A stretch of DNA of 64,000 nt from Paraburkholderia guartelaensis (GTDB lineage Bacteria > Pseudomonadota > Gammaproteobacteria > Burkholderiales > Burkholderiaceae): the NCBI RefSeq assembly GCF_004353905.1, contig NZ_SMOD01000001.1, positions 186,001-250,000 on the forward strand, in the 5' to 3' direction. Each line of letters begins with the position of its first letter. Position 1 is the first letter of the stretch. A model generated the notes under the pieces. It was given only the letters and a program-made list of their open reading frames with translations. It was not told the origin of the DNA and searched no databases. The position numbers were made by a program, and so were the translations under genes. Below, piece after piece: positions 1 through 10,100 of this stretch.

Positions 1-299
1 CGCGCGCGACGGCACGCGCGGACGAATTGTCGAGAGCGGAGATTCAAGCTGCCGCGGCGCAATTCGAGCTGAAGGTTCAACATTACGCGCCACGGTTTAT
101 CGCCTTTCTTGGCAAGATGGCGCTTGCCGAAATGTCGGGCAAGCGGGATATCGAATGGGGGTTGCAATCCAGCAAGTTCGGCGGCGCGCGCGCATGGGTT
201 CTGCCGAACCCGAGCGGCTTGAATCGCGCATTCAGCCTCGACGCACTCGTGAGCGCCTACCGCGAACTGCGCATCGCGGCTGAGTTGTCGAGTGACTGA
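1..299 (+). CDS. mug: G/U mismatch-specific DNA glycosylase (Mug), C-terminal part
   Basis: This is the 3' end of a gene that starts before the window: the frame is open from base 3, so the TTG at 27 is not the start. Mug removes uracil and related lesions from mismatches with guanine in base excision repair, in the cytoplasm. The visible part carries the family's C-terminal signature VLPNPSGLN (the second substrate/DNA-contacting motif of the Mug/TDG branch) followed by a helix of the YRELR type. The stop lies inside the 3' end of the oppositely oriented LysR gene (43 bp overlap). The N-terminal catalytic motif cannot be seen because it is outside the window. Confidence 0.85.
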   Translation, partial: RATARADELSRAEIQAAAAQFELKVQHYAPRFIAFLGKMALAEMSGKRDIEWGLQSSKFGGARAWVLPNPSGLNRAFSLDALVSAYRELRIAAELSSD

Positions 300-1300
300 A
301 TCAATGGCTGCAGATACTGCATATGCGTTTCGGAGTGACCTGCGAGTTCGCGACTGCCTTGACGCGGCGTACATTCGCCTTCGGTTGTCAGGCCGCTCTC
401 GCATTGAAGGTGCGGGTTGTTTCGCAGCGTTTCGGTAACGAACTCCACGAAGGACCGAATCTTTCCGCTCGTTCCGCGCCGTTCGACATGAAGCAGGTTG
501 ACTGGCGTTGATTCGGGTTCGTAAGCCCGCAAAATGGGCACGAGGCTTCCGGAAGAGACTTCAGTTGCGGCCTGATAAGACAGCAACTGCGTGATACCCA
601 CGCCGTCTTCCGCCGCCGAAATGGCGGCGGGCGCCAGATTGACGATCAGGCGCGGCTGCAGCCGCACGGGAATCTTTGAATTATTTTCGTAGAACATCCA
701 TTCGAGCGGTTGGGAAACGCCGGTAAAGGAAACGCAATGGTGGCTGGCAAGGTCTCGCGGATGCCTGGGTTCGCCATGCTCGGCGAGATACGCGGGCGAC
801 GCAAAGGTTTGACGGCGTACCGATCCCAACCGCACCGCGTATGTCGACGAATCTTCGAGATGACCAATGCGTATGGCGATATCCACGCCTTCCTCGAGCA
901 GGCGCGTGGGCCGATCGAGATAAACAGCGTTCACGCTGACGTCGGGATAGCGCAGCGTGTACGCGTTGATGAGCGGAGCGATGACGCGCTGGCCGAGTTG
1001 AACCGGCGCCGTAATCGTGAGCGTGCCCACAGGGTTCGCGAGATCCGTAGCGATATGCGACTCCGCGTCGGTGATGCCATCCAGCAACTTGCGGCAGGCT
1101 TCGACGTAAGCGACGCCCGCGTCCGTGGGCCGGACCGAGCGTGTCGTGCGCGCAAGCAGCTGGGCGCCCAGGCGCGCTTCGAGTGAGTTGACCGCCCGCG
1201 AAACCGCCGCTCGTGACAAGCCAAATTTTTCGGATGCGGCGCTAAAACTGCCGCGTTCGATAATGGCTACAAAAACCTCCATCTCGCGTAATCTGTCCAT
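257..1300 (-). CDS. LysR-family transcriptional regulator
   Basis: The protein has 347 residues. Residues 1-60 form the N-terminal winged helix-turn-helix typical of LysR proteins (MEVFVAIIERGSFSAASEKF, then SRAAVSRAVNSLEARLG), followed by a periplasmic-binding-protein-like effector domain with the CASPAYL-type hinge seen here as ASPAYLAEHG. It is about 40 residues longer than usual at the C-terminus; the extra tail overlaps the 3' end of mug and may be unstructured read-on. The gene diverges, across about 500 bp, from the efflux operon starting at 1804 and is its most likely regulator (inference). A TTGC-N9-GCAA repeat lies just upstream of its start. Confidence 0.9.
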   Translation of the reverse strand: MDRLREMEVFVAIIERGSFSAASEKFGLSRAAVSRAVNSLEARLGAQLLARTTRSVRPTDAGVAYVEACRKLLDGITDAESHIATDLANPVGTLTITAPVQLGQRVIAPLINAYTLRYPDVSVNAVYLDRPTRLLEEGVDIAIRIGHLEDSSTYAVRLGSVRRQTFASPAYLAEHGEPRHPRDLASHHCVSFTGVSQPLEWMFYENNSKIPVRLQPRLIVNLAPAAISAAEDGVGITQLLSYQAATEVSSGSLVPILRAYEPESTPVNLLHVERRGTSGKIRSFVEFVTETLRNNPHLQCESGLTTEGECTPRQGSRELAGHSETHMQYLQPLIQSLDNSAAMRSSR

Positions 1301-1803
1301 CTTGACTTCCCAATCCGAGTCTCTTGCAAACGAAACGCAAAAGTAAAAACCGTTTGGCGCTCACCGTTGCTGCTTCGTTTTCAAACCTTCATTAATCGTA
1401 TCTACCGCGATGAATCCGCGGCCTGAATGCCTATGGCGCGATTCTAAGCATCGTGTGCCGTCTGGTATCGCGACGCAAGCCGGATTGGCCCAAAAGCGTG
1501 CAGAAATGACCCATGCGCAACCAGTGACGTTTGTGTCGAAACAGCGCGCACGTGCCCCGCGGATCGCGACCGGCCGCCCTGGCAAAATTCTCGTACTAGA
1601 TGGCCCAAAATCAGACCAGGCGAGACTTTAAGAAATTGGGTTCATCTCTGACAATAAAGCCGTCAGTGAACAGCAACAATGCGCGGCGAAACCGATGGTG
1701 TGGTCGTCGCATCGCGTGAGGATGCAGGGCACTGAAACGACTCACAGTGAACTAGCCACATCAAACAGTACAGCTAACGAAACCAGAGAAGTTGCTGATC
1801 GCC
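1301..1803. other. intergenic region between LysR and efflux operon
   Basis: About 500 bp without a convincing gene. It must contain the divergent promoters of the LysR gene and the MFS efflux operon. The short open frames inside it have neither ribosome binding sites nor recognisable products. The only clear motif is the inverted repeat at 1324-1340. No strong sigma-70 pair could be assigned by eye. Confidence 0.5.
1324..1340. promoter_or_regulatory. candidate LysR box (TTGC-N9-GCAA)
   Basis: Perfect 4-bp inverted arms TTGC (1324-1327) and GCAA (1337-1340) fit the T-N11-A type of LysR binding site. The site lies 23 bp upstream of the LysR start codon at 1300, where autoregulation sites are commonly found. 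The assignment is by motif and position only. Confidence 0.4.
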
Positions 1804-3429
1804 ATGACAAGTGCGAACCCTTTGACGACTGGAACGGAAGCGGCAACGGCCCCACAGGCGCTGGAGCCACGCCCTGTGCGCGAAGCCGCGGCCCCGGCGC
1901 AGCCTGCCCCCGCGCAAGTGGCGTTCACGGGACGCATTGTGGTGGGCCTGCTCGGCATGTTGTTCGCTTCGTTGCTGGCCATCCTCAACGAACAGGTGAC
2001 TGCGGCGGCGATGGCCGATATCCAGGGCGCGTTCCTGATCGGGCATGACGACGGGACGTGGCTCACCTCGCTCTTCGAAGCCGCCAATGTCGCGACGATG
2101 GTATTCGCGCCCTGGTTCGGCATCACTTTTACGCTCAAACGCTTCACGATCGGCGCCGTGCTCGCCACGATGTTCTTCGGATTGTTGTGCCCGTTCGCGC
2201 CGAATCTGGCGACGCTTTACGTCTTGCGTATCTTCCAGGGAATCGCGGGCGGATGTCTGCCCCCCATGCTGATCATCGTGGCGCTGCGTTACCTGCCGCC
2301 GAAATTCAAGCTGTACGGGCTCGCTGGTTATGCGCTCACGGCGACTTTCGGGCCGGCGCTCGGCACACCGCTCGCCGCGTTGTGGACGGAGTTCGTGAGC
2401 TGGCGCATGGCGTTCTGGCAAATCATTCCGCTCGGCGTGCTGTGCTGTATCGCGATTCAACAAGGGCTTCCCGCCGATCCGCTCAAGCTCGAACGTTTTC
2501 GTTCGTTCAACTGGATCGGGTTGATTACGGGCTTCCCTGCGTTTGCCATGCTCGTGACCGGGCTTTTGCAAGGCGACCGGCTCGACTGGTTGGAATCGGA
2601 CTTTATCTGTGTGATGTTTGGCGGCGGCGCTCTGCTGCTCGTGGTCTTCCTCGTCAACGAGTGGTTTCAGCCCGTGCCATTTTTCAAGCTCCAGTTACTC
2701 GAGCGCAGGAATTTTACGCACGGACTCTCGACCTTGCTCGGCACCGTCATTTTGCTGGTGGGTGTCGCGGCAATACCCGGACAGTTTCTCGCCAAAGTGC
2801 ACGCGTACCGGCCGCTGCAGACGGCGCCGCTTTCGCTGCTGCTTGCCATTCCGCTGCTGATTACGCTCCCTTTGACAGCCGCATTATTGAATACGCGGCG
2901 CGCCGATCATCGCTGGGTGATTGCAATCGGTCTGTCGCTCATGTTCACGACATGCGCACTCGGCAGCTTCATGACGTCCGAGTGGATTCGCGACAACTTC
3001 TATGTGCTTCAGGCGTTGCAGATCATTGCGCAGCCCCTGGTGATCATGTCGATCCTCATGGGCGTCACGACAGGTTTGCCGCCAACGGAAGGCCCGTTCG
3101 CTTCGGCCATGTTCAATACGGTCAAGACGTTCGCCGCCGCCATCGCGACGGGCCTGATCGAGGGTGTAGGCACCGCGCGCGAACATTTCCATTCGAGCAT
3201 GCTCGTCGACCAGCTCGGCAACCGCGCGCTGGTGGCAAGCCCGGGTCTCGACACACCCTACGCGCTGGGGCAACTCGCGCACCGCATTCACGAGCAGGCC
3301 GTCGTGCTGACTTCCGCCGATCTGTATCGAGTGATGGCGTGCGTTGCGCTCGCGCTGCTTCTTCTTGTTCCCGTGCTGCCAGTGCGTATTTATCCGCCGT
3401 GGAGCACGACGCCGCCCGCTTCGAAATGA
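1804..3429 (+). CDS. MFS multidrug efflux transporter, DHA2 (EmrB-like) family
   Basis: About 541 residues with roughly 14 hydrophobic segments, the length and topology of DHA2 drug:proton antiporters in the inner membrane. The first transmembrane segment carries the family variant LNEQVTAAAMADIQ, followed by the motif D-like region around residues 75-130. It is the first gene of a three-gene operon with an HlyD-type adaptor and an outer-membrane channel, so the complex should export substrates across both membranes, as EmrAB-TolC or FarAB-MtrE do. The ATG at 1804 is preferred over the in-frame TTG at 1792 because AGAGAAG (1785-1791) is 12 bp upstream of it. Substrate unknown. Confidence 0.9.
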   Translation: MTSANPLTTGTEAATAPQALEPRPVREAAAPAQPAPAQVAFTGRIVVGLLGMLFASLLAILNEQVTAAAMADIQGAFLIGHDDGTWLTSLFEAANVATMVFAPWFGITFTLKRFTIGAVLATMFFGLLCPFAPNLATLYVLRIFQGIAGGCLPPMLIIVALRYLPPKFKLYGLAGYALTATFGPALGTPLAALWTEFVSWRMAFWQIIPLGVLCCIAIQQGLPADPLKLERFRSFNWIGLITGFPAFAMLVTGLLQGDRLDWLESDFICVMFGGGALLLVVFLVNEWFQPVPFFKLQLLERRNFTHGLSTLLGTVILLVGVAAIPGQFLAKVHAYRPLQTAPLSLLLAIPLLITLPLTAALLNTRRADHRWVIAIGLSLMFTTCALGSFMTSEWIRDNFYVLQALQIIAQPLVIMSILMGVTTGLPPTEGPFASAMFNTVKTFAAAIATGLIEGVGTAREHFHSSMLVDQLGNRALVASPGLDTPYALGQLAHRIHEQAVVLTSADLYRVMACVALALLLLVPVLPVRIYPPWSTTPPASK

Positions 3430-3441
3430 GGTCCGTTTTCC

Positions 3442-4530
3442 ATGTCATCGACTAAACCCGCCCCCGCACCGTCCAGGTTGAAGTGGCTTCGTATTGCAGC
3501 AGTCGTCGCGGTTGTCGGCGTCGCTGCGTGGGGCGGCACGAAGCTCCTGTCGCACTCCAGTTCGGAATCCACGAACGACGCCTACGTCACCGCGGATTTC
3601 ACGCTCGTCGCGCCGCGAGTCGCGGGGCAGATCACGGACGTACTGGTGAACGATAACGAGGACGTGAAGGCGGGTCAGTTGCTGGTGCGCATCGATGACC
3701 GCGACTATCGCGCCGCGTTGATGAGCGCCGAGGCGGAGGTGGCGGGCGCGAAGGCGTCGGTTGCGAACTTCGACGCGCAGATCGCGCGTCAGCCCTCGCT
3801 CGTCGATCAGGCGCGCGCCACGCTGCGCTCCGACGACGCGTCGATCGGTTTCGCGCGGGCCAACGCTGCGCGCTACCAGAATCTTTCGACGGCGGGGGCG
3901 GGGACCGCGCAGGAGCAACAACAGGCTTCGAGCACGCTCGCCGAGCAGCTTGCGCAGCAATCGCACGACCAGGCGGTGCTGACGGCCACCCAGCAGAATC
4001 TGGACGTTCTGCGCACTGAGCGCGACAAAGCTGCTGGCGCACTTCAGCACGCTGAAGCGGTGCTCGAACAGGCGAAGCTCAACCTTTCCTATACAGAAAT
4101 TCGCGCGGCGGTCGACGGCAAGGTGGGACGACGGTCGGCGCGGGTCGGCGCATTCGTGACGCCCGGCGCCCCGGTGCTGGCAATCGTGCCGCTTTCGGAT
4201 GCGTATGTCGTCGCCAACTTCCAGGAGAGCCAGATCACGAATATGAGGCCTGGCGAAAGCGTGCGCGTGACGGTCGACAGCCTTCCCGGCGTCGTGATTC
4301 ATGGGCGTATCGACAGTCTCGCGCCGGCGACCGGCGTGAGCTTCGCGCCGATCGCACCCGACAACGCAACGGGCAACTTTACAAAGGTCGTGCAACGCGT
4401 GCCCGTCAAGATCACGATCGATCGCGGGCAGCCTGCTGCAGCGGCATTGAGTGTCGGACTTTCGGTGGAAGCGGAAGTGGCCGTTGGCCGGGGCGCAGAA
4501 GCGACGGCAGAGGGAGCGGAAAGAAAATGA
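3442..4530 (+). CDS. HlyD/EmrA-family membrane fusion protein
   Basis: The 362-residue protein begins with a short cytoplasmic tail, one transmembrane helix (about residues 14-32), then the barrel/lipoyl segment beginning STNDAYVTADF and containing APRVAGQITDVLVNDN. A long Ala/Gln-rich coiled-coil hairpin (about residues 95-205) and a second lipoyl half (LSYTEIRAAVDGKVG) follow. It is the periplasmic adaptor that joins the preceding MFS pump to the following outer-membrane channel. The stop codon overlaps the next start as ATGA (4527-4530), indicating translational coupling. Confidence 0.92.
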   Translation: MSSTKPAPAPSRLKWLRIAAVVAVVGVAAWGGTKLLSHSSSESTNDAYVTADFTLVAPRVAGQITDVLVNDNEDVKAGQLLVRIDDRDYRAALMSAEAEVAGAKASVANFDAQIARQPSLVDQARATLRSDDASIGFARANAARYQNLSTAGAGTAQEQQQASSTLAEQLAQQSHDQAVLTATQQNLDVLRTERDKAAGALQHAEAVLEQAKLNLSYTEIRAAVDGKVGRRSARVGAFVTPGAPVLAIVPLSDAYVVANFQESQITNMRPGESVRVTVDSLPGVVIHGRIDSLAPATGVSFAPIAPDNATGNFTKVVQRVPVKITIDRGQPAAAALSVGLSVEAEVAVGRGAEATAEGAERK

Positions 4531-6050
4531 ACACGAGCCAATCTTCTATCCGCGCGATCCTCCTCACGGTTCTCGCATGTCTCGCAATGGCTGCCTGCAC
4601 GGTCGGTCCGAACTTCGAACCGCCAAAGTCGCCGACGCCTGAGGTCTTCAACCGCACGCAAACGGCGCAGGCGCCGAGTAAAGCCGTAGAAGGCCAGTTC
4701 GGTCCGGAATGGTGGACGCTTTTCAACGATCCGGTGTTGAACGGCCTGGAAAAGCAGCTGGCCGATGCGAACCTCGATGTGGCAGCCGCCTCTGCGCGCC
4801 TGCTGCAAAGCCGGGCCGAGCGCCGCGTGGCGGGCGCAGCCGAATATCCGACACTTGAGGGCGCCGCATCGTATAACCGCGAACGCGGCAGTGAAAACGG
4901 CATTCTCTCGCTGCTTGGCGTGACGCCGACGCAGAGTCAGCCGCAGTCGGCATCCGGCAGCGCGCCGCTCGGCGTGGCGGCGATGCCGGGCTCCAAGGGT
5001 TCGCCCGCCTATAACCTGTATCAGGTCGGTTTCGACGCTTCGTGGGAGATCGATATCTGGGGCCGCGTGCGCCGCAGCGTGGAAGCGGCGACGGCGCTTT
5101 CCCAGGCGTCGTATGAGGACCGGAACGCGGTCTTGCTGAGCGCACGCGCGGAGCTTGCACGGGACTATATCGAACTGCGCGACACGCAGGAACTGCTGCA
5201 GATCGCGCATCAAAACCTGGACATCGCCAACGACGCGTTGAAGCTCACGCAGGTGCGTGCGCATGAAGGCGTCACGACGGATCTCGATGTTTCGAACGCT
5301 TCGGCGCAGGTGCAGAATATCGAAAGCCTGATTCCCACGCTCGAAGCGCACTCCGAAACGACGATCAATGCAATCGGCCTGCTGCTCGGCGAGGAGCCAG
5401 GCGCGCTGCGGCAAACACTGGCTGCAACGCAGGAGGTGCCCGTGCTGCCCGCGCAGGTGCCGATCGGCTTTCCTTCCGAACTCGTACAGCGCCGGCCCGA
5501 TATCCGCAAGGCGGAAGCTGAATTGCACGCGGCGACGGCGTCGATTGGCGTGGCGAAGGCCGATTTTTATCCGCGCATCATGCTCAACGGAAGCGCGGGC
5601 TTCCAGAGTCTTCAACTCTCGAGTCTGGCCAGTTGGGCGTCCGGGCAGTTTGTCGTGGGCCCTTCCATTACGTTTCCCATCTTCGAGGGCGGCCGCCTGA
5701 AAGGCACGCTCCAGCTGCGGGAGGCGCAACAGCAGGAAGCCGCGATTGCCTACAAGGAGACGGTGCTGCGCGCGTGGCAGGAGGTGGACGACGCGCTCGT
5801 CACCTACGACGCCGAACAGCGCCGCCGCGACCGGCTGGCCCAGGCCGTGACCATGAACGAGCGCGCGCTCTCGGTCGCGCGGGAGCGGTACAAGGCCGGG
5901 GCGCTCGATTATCTCGACGTACTGAACGTGCAGAAGCAGTTGCTCGAAGCGCAAAGCAGTCTGGAGCAAAGCAGAGCCACGGCGGCCACGAATCTCATTA
6001 CGCTTTGTAAAGCGCTGGGAGGTGGATGGGAGTCGACATATGGCGGGTAA
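4527..6050 (+). CDS. NodT-family outer-membrane efflux lipoprotein
   Basis: This 507-residue TolC-like protein has a lipoprotein signal ending at CLAMAAC (acylated Cys about residue 24) and begins its mature part with TVGPNFEPP, the classic start of RND/MFS outer-membrane factors. Two OEP repeats follow, with the conserved signature LVQRRPDIRKAEAEL between them and a C-terminal LDVLNVQKQLLEAQ. It forms the trimeric channel of the tripartite pump encoded by the two preceding genes and overlaps the adaptor gene by 4 bp. Confidence 0.93.
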   Translation: MNTSQSSIRAILLTVLACLAMAACTVGPNFEPPKSPTPEVFNRTQTAQAPSKAVEGQFGPEWWTLFNDPVLNGLEKQLADANLDVAAASARLLQSRAERRVAGAAEYPTLEGAASYNRERGSENGILSLLGVTPTQSQPQSASGSAPLGVAAMPGSKGSPAYNLYQVGFDASWEIDIWGRVRRSVEAATALSQASYEDRNAVLLSARAELARDYIELRDTQELLQIAHQNLDIANDALKLTQVRAHEGVTTDLDVSNASAQVQNIESLIPTLEAHSETTINAIGLLLGEEPGALRQTLAATQEVPVLPAQVPIGFPSELVQRRPDIRKAEAELHAATASIGVAKADFYPRIMLNGSAGFQSLQLSSLASWASGQFVVGPSITFPIFEGGRLKGTLQLREAQQQEAAIAYKETVLRAWQEVDDALVTYDAEQRRRDRLAQAVTMNERALSVARERYKAGALDYLDVLNVQKQLLEAQSSLEQSRATAATNLITLCKALGGGWESTYGG

Positions 6051-6062
6051 CCGATAGCCCGA

Positions 6063-7064
6063 ATGCGCGCTTGTCATTCGGAAAGCGCGCCGTTTCCAAC
6101 GATAACAATGATCCGTATGTCCGAGAATGACCCCGTATGGGAATCGACATCACGACGCCGGCCGGGGATTGCGCGCAACTTTTCCGGCGTGATTGGATTC
6201 ATCAACGTCGCGCTCACAGGCAGTCTTGCCGAAGCTTCACGTCAACTGGGCGTTTCCTCGCCGTCGTTGAGCAAGAGCATTGCGCGGCTTGAATCCCAGT
6301 TGAATGTGCGCTTGCTGGAGCGCTCGAATCGAAAGATGACGTTGACGGCGGAAGGTACCCTCTTCTTCGAAGAGTGCTTTCCCGCTGTCGAACACATCAA
6401 TCGTATTGCCGGCGATCTGGCGGGGTCTGCCGCTGAGCCCGCCGGCAACCTGCGAGTGAGCTGCTCCATGAGTTTCGGGCGCATGTATATCGCGAAGATG
6501 CTGCCAGCGTTTTCCACGCTGTTCCCGGGCATCCAGATCGACCTCGATCTCAACGACCGCAGTGTCGACCCGGTACGCGACAGCGTGGATGTGGTGATCC
6601 GGTACGGCGAAGTGAGCAAGGGCGATTTCGTGGCGCGCCGTCTGTGCGATTCGGGGCTCGTGGTCTGCGCCTCGCCCGCCTATCTCGCGCAATTCGGTGC
6701 GCCGCTTGCGATCGACGATCTGCTGCGGCACAGGCTGATCTTGCAGAGAAACGCAGATTCGGGCCGGCCCGCCGAATGGGTGTTTCATCAGAACGGCGAA
6801 ACCGTCAAACGTCGCTTCAACGGCTACACCGTCGCCAACGATGCCGATCTGATCCGGCAGGCCGCGCTTGGCGGGTTGGGTCTCGCACAGCTGGACAGCC
6901 GGCAGATCGGCCAACACCTCGATAGCGGGGCGTTGCACCCGGTGTTGACGGGCTACGCGCCACCGGCCAGCGGCTATTTCGTCTGCTATCGCAACAGGCC
7001 GCGCACGCCTTCGAGAGTCAAGGTGTTCGTCGACTATCTCTTCAGCTATCTGGCGGGCTGTTGA
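6063..7064 (+). CDS. LysR-family transcriptional regulator
   Basis: A 333-residue LysR protein when read from the first ATG. The HTH (FINVALTGSLAEASRQLGVS, then SSPSLSKSIARLESQLN) only begins near residue 42, so the real start may be one of the later ATGs at 6108 or 6117; none has a clear ribosome binding site. The effector domain has the usual CASPAYLAQFG element and ends normally. It follows the efflux operon by 12 bp in the same direction and may be cotranscribed with it, giving this pump two candidate LysR regulators, one on each side. Confidence 0.88.
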   Translation: MRACHSESAPFPTITMIRMSENDPVWESTSRRRPGIARNFSGVIGFINVALTGSLAEASRQLGVSSPSLSKSIARLESQLNVRLLERSNRKMTLTAEGTLFFEECFPAVEHINRIAGDLAGSAAEPAGNLRVSCSMSFGRMYIAKMLPAFSTLFPGIQIDLDLNDRSVDPVRDSVDVVIRYGEVSKGDFVARRLCDSGLVVCASPAYLAQFGAPLAIDDLLRHRLILQRNADSGRPAEWVFHQNGETVKRRFNGYTVANDADLIRQAALGGLGLAQLDSRQIGQHLDSGALHPVLTGYAPPASGYFVCYRNRPRTPSRVKVFVDYLFSYLAGC

Positions 7065-7133
7065 TGCCTATGTTGCCTTACGTCGATGCATCGAAGGTTA
7101 GGTGCATCCGCTCATCATTGTTCAGGACAATCG

Positions 7134-10100
7134 ATGACGCTGCTGCGCTCGCATGGCGCAAAGACAGGCGCGCGTGCAAAATCATTTCCGGATGAAGTTC
7201 GCATCATGACAGGAGCGTCCGTCGTGGATCTCGCTGGATATGAGCTGGAGCCGCTGCGCGACGACGGCGATTTTTCACTGTATCGCGCCCGCAAACGCAG
7301 CCATCCCGTCTCGGTGCTCGCGCTGGTCGCCACGCGGGCAGACCCGGTCGGCGTGAAGCGGCTCGAGCGCGAATACGGGCTCGCCGCGCTGCTCGATTCC
7401 AGCTGGGCGGCGCGGCCGCTTGCGTTCTACCGGCACAGAGAGCCGCCCATGCTCGTGCTCGACGACGATGGCGGCGAACCCCTCGATCGCACGCTTGCCG
7501 GCCCGTTCGAACTCGCGCGCCTGTTGCGTATTGCCGTCAATCTGGCGAAGGTGGTCGGCCACGTGCATCGGTGCGGCCTCGTTCACAAAGACATCAAGCC
7601 AGCGAATGTGCTCGTCGACCGTAGCGGCAACGTGCGGCTCACCGGCTTCGGCATCGCTTCGCAACTGCCGCACGAACATCAGCCGCCCGCGCCGCCCGAG
7701 ATCGTCGCGGGCAGCTTTGCGTATATGGCGCCCGAGCAGACCGGCCGCATGAACCGGTCGATCGACACGCGCAGCGATCTCTATGCGTTCGGCGTCACGC
7801 TGTACGAGATGCTTACCGGGGCGCTGCCGTTCAAGGCGTCGGACGCGATGGAGTGGATTCATTGCCATATCGCGCGCAAGCCGACGCCGCCCCGGGCGCG
7901 CCACGACGCGATTCCGCAGGCGCTCGAGGGCATTGTGCTCAAGTTGCTCGCAAAGGCCGCCGAGGACCGCTATCAGACTGCGGCGGGACTCGAAGCCGAT
8001 CTGCGTTCATGCCTCGCGGCATGGGAGGCGCACCATCGCATCGATCCGTTCCCGCTGGGCGAGCACGACGCATCCGACCAGTTGCTGATTCCCGAAAAGC
8101 TGTACGGGCGCGAGGCGCAAATCGAAGCACTGACCAGCGCGTTCGACCACGTGGTGGGCAGCGGAGCGGTCGAACTGGTGCTGATCTCGGGCTATCCGGG
8201 CATCGGCAAGTCGTCGGTCGTGAACGAGCTGCACAGGGTGCTCGTCCCGCCGCGCGGTCTGTTCGCTTCCGGCAAGTTCGACCAGTACCGGCGCGGCATT
8301 CCGTATGTGCCATTCGCGCAAGCCTTCCAGACACTGGTGCGCAATCTGCTGAGCAAGCGGGAAGCCGAGGTCGAGCCGTGGCGGCGCGCGCTGATGGAAG
8401 CGCTCGGGCCCAACGGCCAGCTGATCGTCAATCTGATTCCTGAACTTGCGCTCATCATCGGCGAGCAGCCGGCCGCGCCGACGCTGCCGCCGCAAGACGC
8501 GCAAAACCGCTTCCAGATCGTGTTTCGACGTTTTCTCGGCGTATTTGCACGGCCGGAGCATCCACTCGCCTTGTTTATCGACGATCTGCAATGGGTGGAT
8601 ACGGCGACGCTCGATCTGCTCGCGCATCTCGCCACGCATCCGGACGTGCGGCACGTGCTGCTCGTGGGCGCCTATCGGGACAATGAGGTCGACGCTACGC
8701 ACCCGTTTGCGTGCACGCTCGAGTCGATTGCGCGCGCCGAAGGCAAAGTGCAGCAGATCGAGCTTGCGCCGCTCACGAGGGACAGCGTGACGCAACTTGT
8801 GGCGGATGCGCTTCACTGCGAGCGCGCGAGCGCCGCTCCGCTGGCGCAACTGGCGCATGAGAAGAGCGGTGGCAACCCGTTCTTCACGATTCAGTTTTTG
8901 ACCGCGCTCGCCGATGAAAACCTGCTCGCATTCGACCCGCGCGCCGCGAAGTGGGGCTGGGAACTGGCGCGCATTCGCGCGAAGGGCTACACCGAGAATG
9001 TCGCCGATCTCATGGCGGCAAGATTGAGCCGGCTGCCGCCCGCGGTGCGCGACGCATTGGGCCAGTTGGCGTGCCTTGGCAACGTCGCCGAAGTCGCCGC
9101 GCTGGCCTGGGTTCAGGGCGGCTCCGAAGAGAAGTTGCACGCGGACCTGTGGGAAGCTGTGCGAACGGGCCTCGTCTTTCGCGAGGCGAATGTCTATGAA
9201 TTCGCGCACGATCGCGTGCAGGAGGCAGCGTACGCGCTGATTCCCGCCGACGAGCGCGCTGCCGCGCATCTGCGCATCGGCCGGGCACTGGCGTCGCGCA
9301 CGCCGCCGGACGCACTCGAAGCTGCGATTTTCGACATCGTGAACCATCTCAATCGCGGCGCGGCGCTGATCGCCGACGCAACGGAGCGCGAGCAGGCGGT
9401 TGCCTTGAACCTCGTCGCGGGCAGGCGGGCCATGGGTTCGACGGCCTATGTGGCCGCGCGCGGCTATCTTGCGCAAGGCGTGGCGTTGCTGTCGCCCGAT
9501 GCGTGGACGCAACGCTACGAGAGCACGTTCGAACTCTATCTCGCGCTTTCTGCGTGCGAATATCTGGTGGGCGACTTTGCGAAAGCAGATACCCTGGCGG
9601 ACATGATGCTCGCGAGAGCCCGCTCCAGTCTCGATCGCGCTAAGGTCTACAGCTTGCGCATCGAGTTGTATCAGCTTGCCGGACGATATGACGAAAGCTT
9701 CGCGGTCGCGCTCGTTGCGCTGCGCGGCTTCGATATCCATTTCCCCGAAACCGATGGGGATATTCAGGCGGCGTTCCATACCGCCCTGTGCGACGTTCGC
9801 GTCAATCAGGCGGGTCGCGCCATCGGCGAACTCGTCGAGGCGCCGGTGGCGACGGACCCCGCGATCCACGCCATCATCAATCTGCTCCTTCAGGCGATGA
9901 ACTGCGCGTTTGCCGCGCGGCCCGCATTCTATCCGCTCATCACGCTCAAGGCGGTCAATCTCTCCCTGCAGCACGGCATGACCGATAACTCGAGTTTTGC
10001 GTTCGGCAATTACGCGCTCATGCTGGTTTCGCTGATCGGCGATATTCCGACGGCGGTTCAGGTTTCGGAGATGTCACTGAAGCTCAACGAGAGGTTCGGC

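Noticed and set aside
1410-1631. Open frames of 73-74 codons on both strands between LysR and the efflux operon
   Set aside because: No ribosome binding sites, no recognisable product, mutually overlapping; treated as intergenic.
4299-6077. 592-codon open frame antisense to the outer-membrane lipoprotein gene
   Set aside because: Arg/His-rich translation with no family features; a shadow of the high-GC gene on the other strand.
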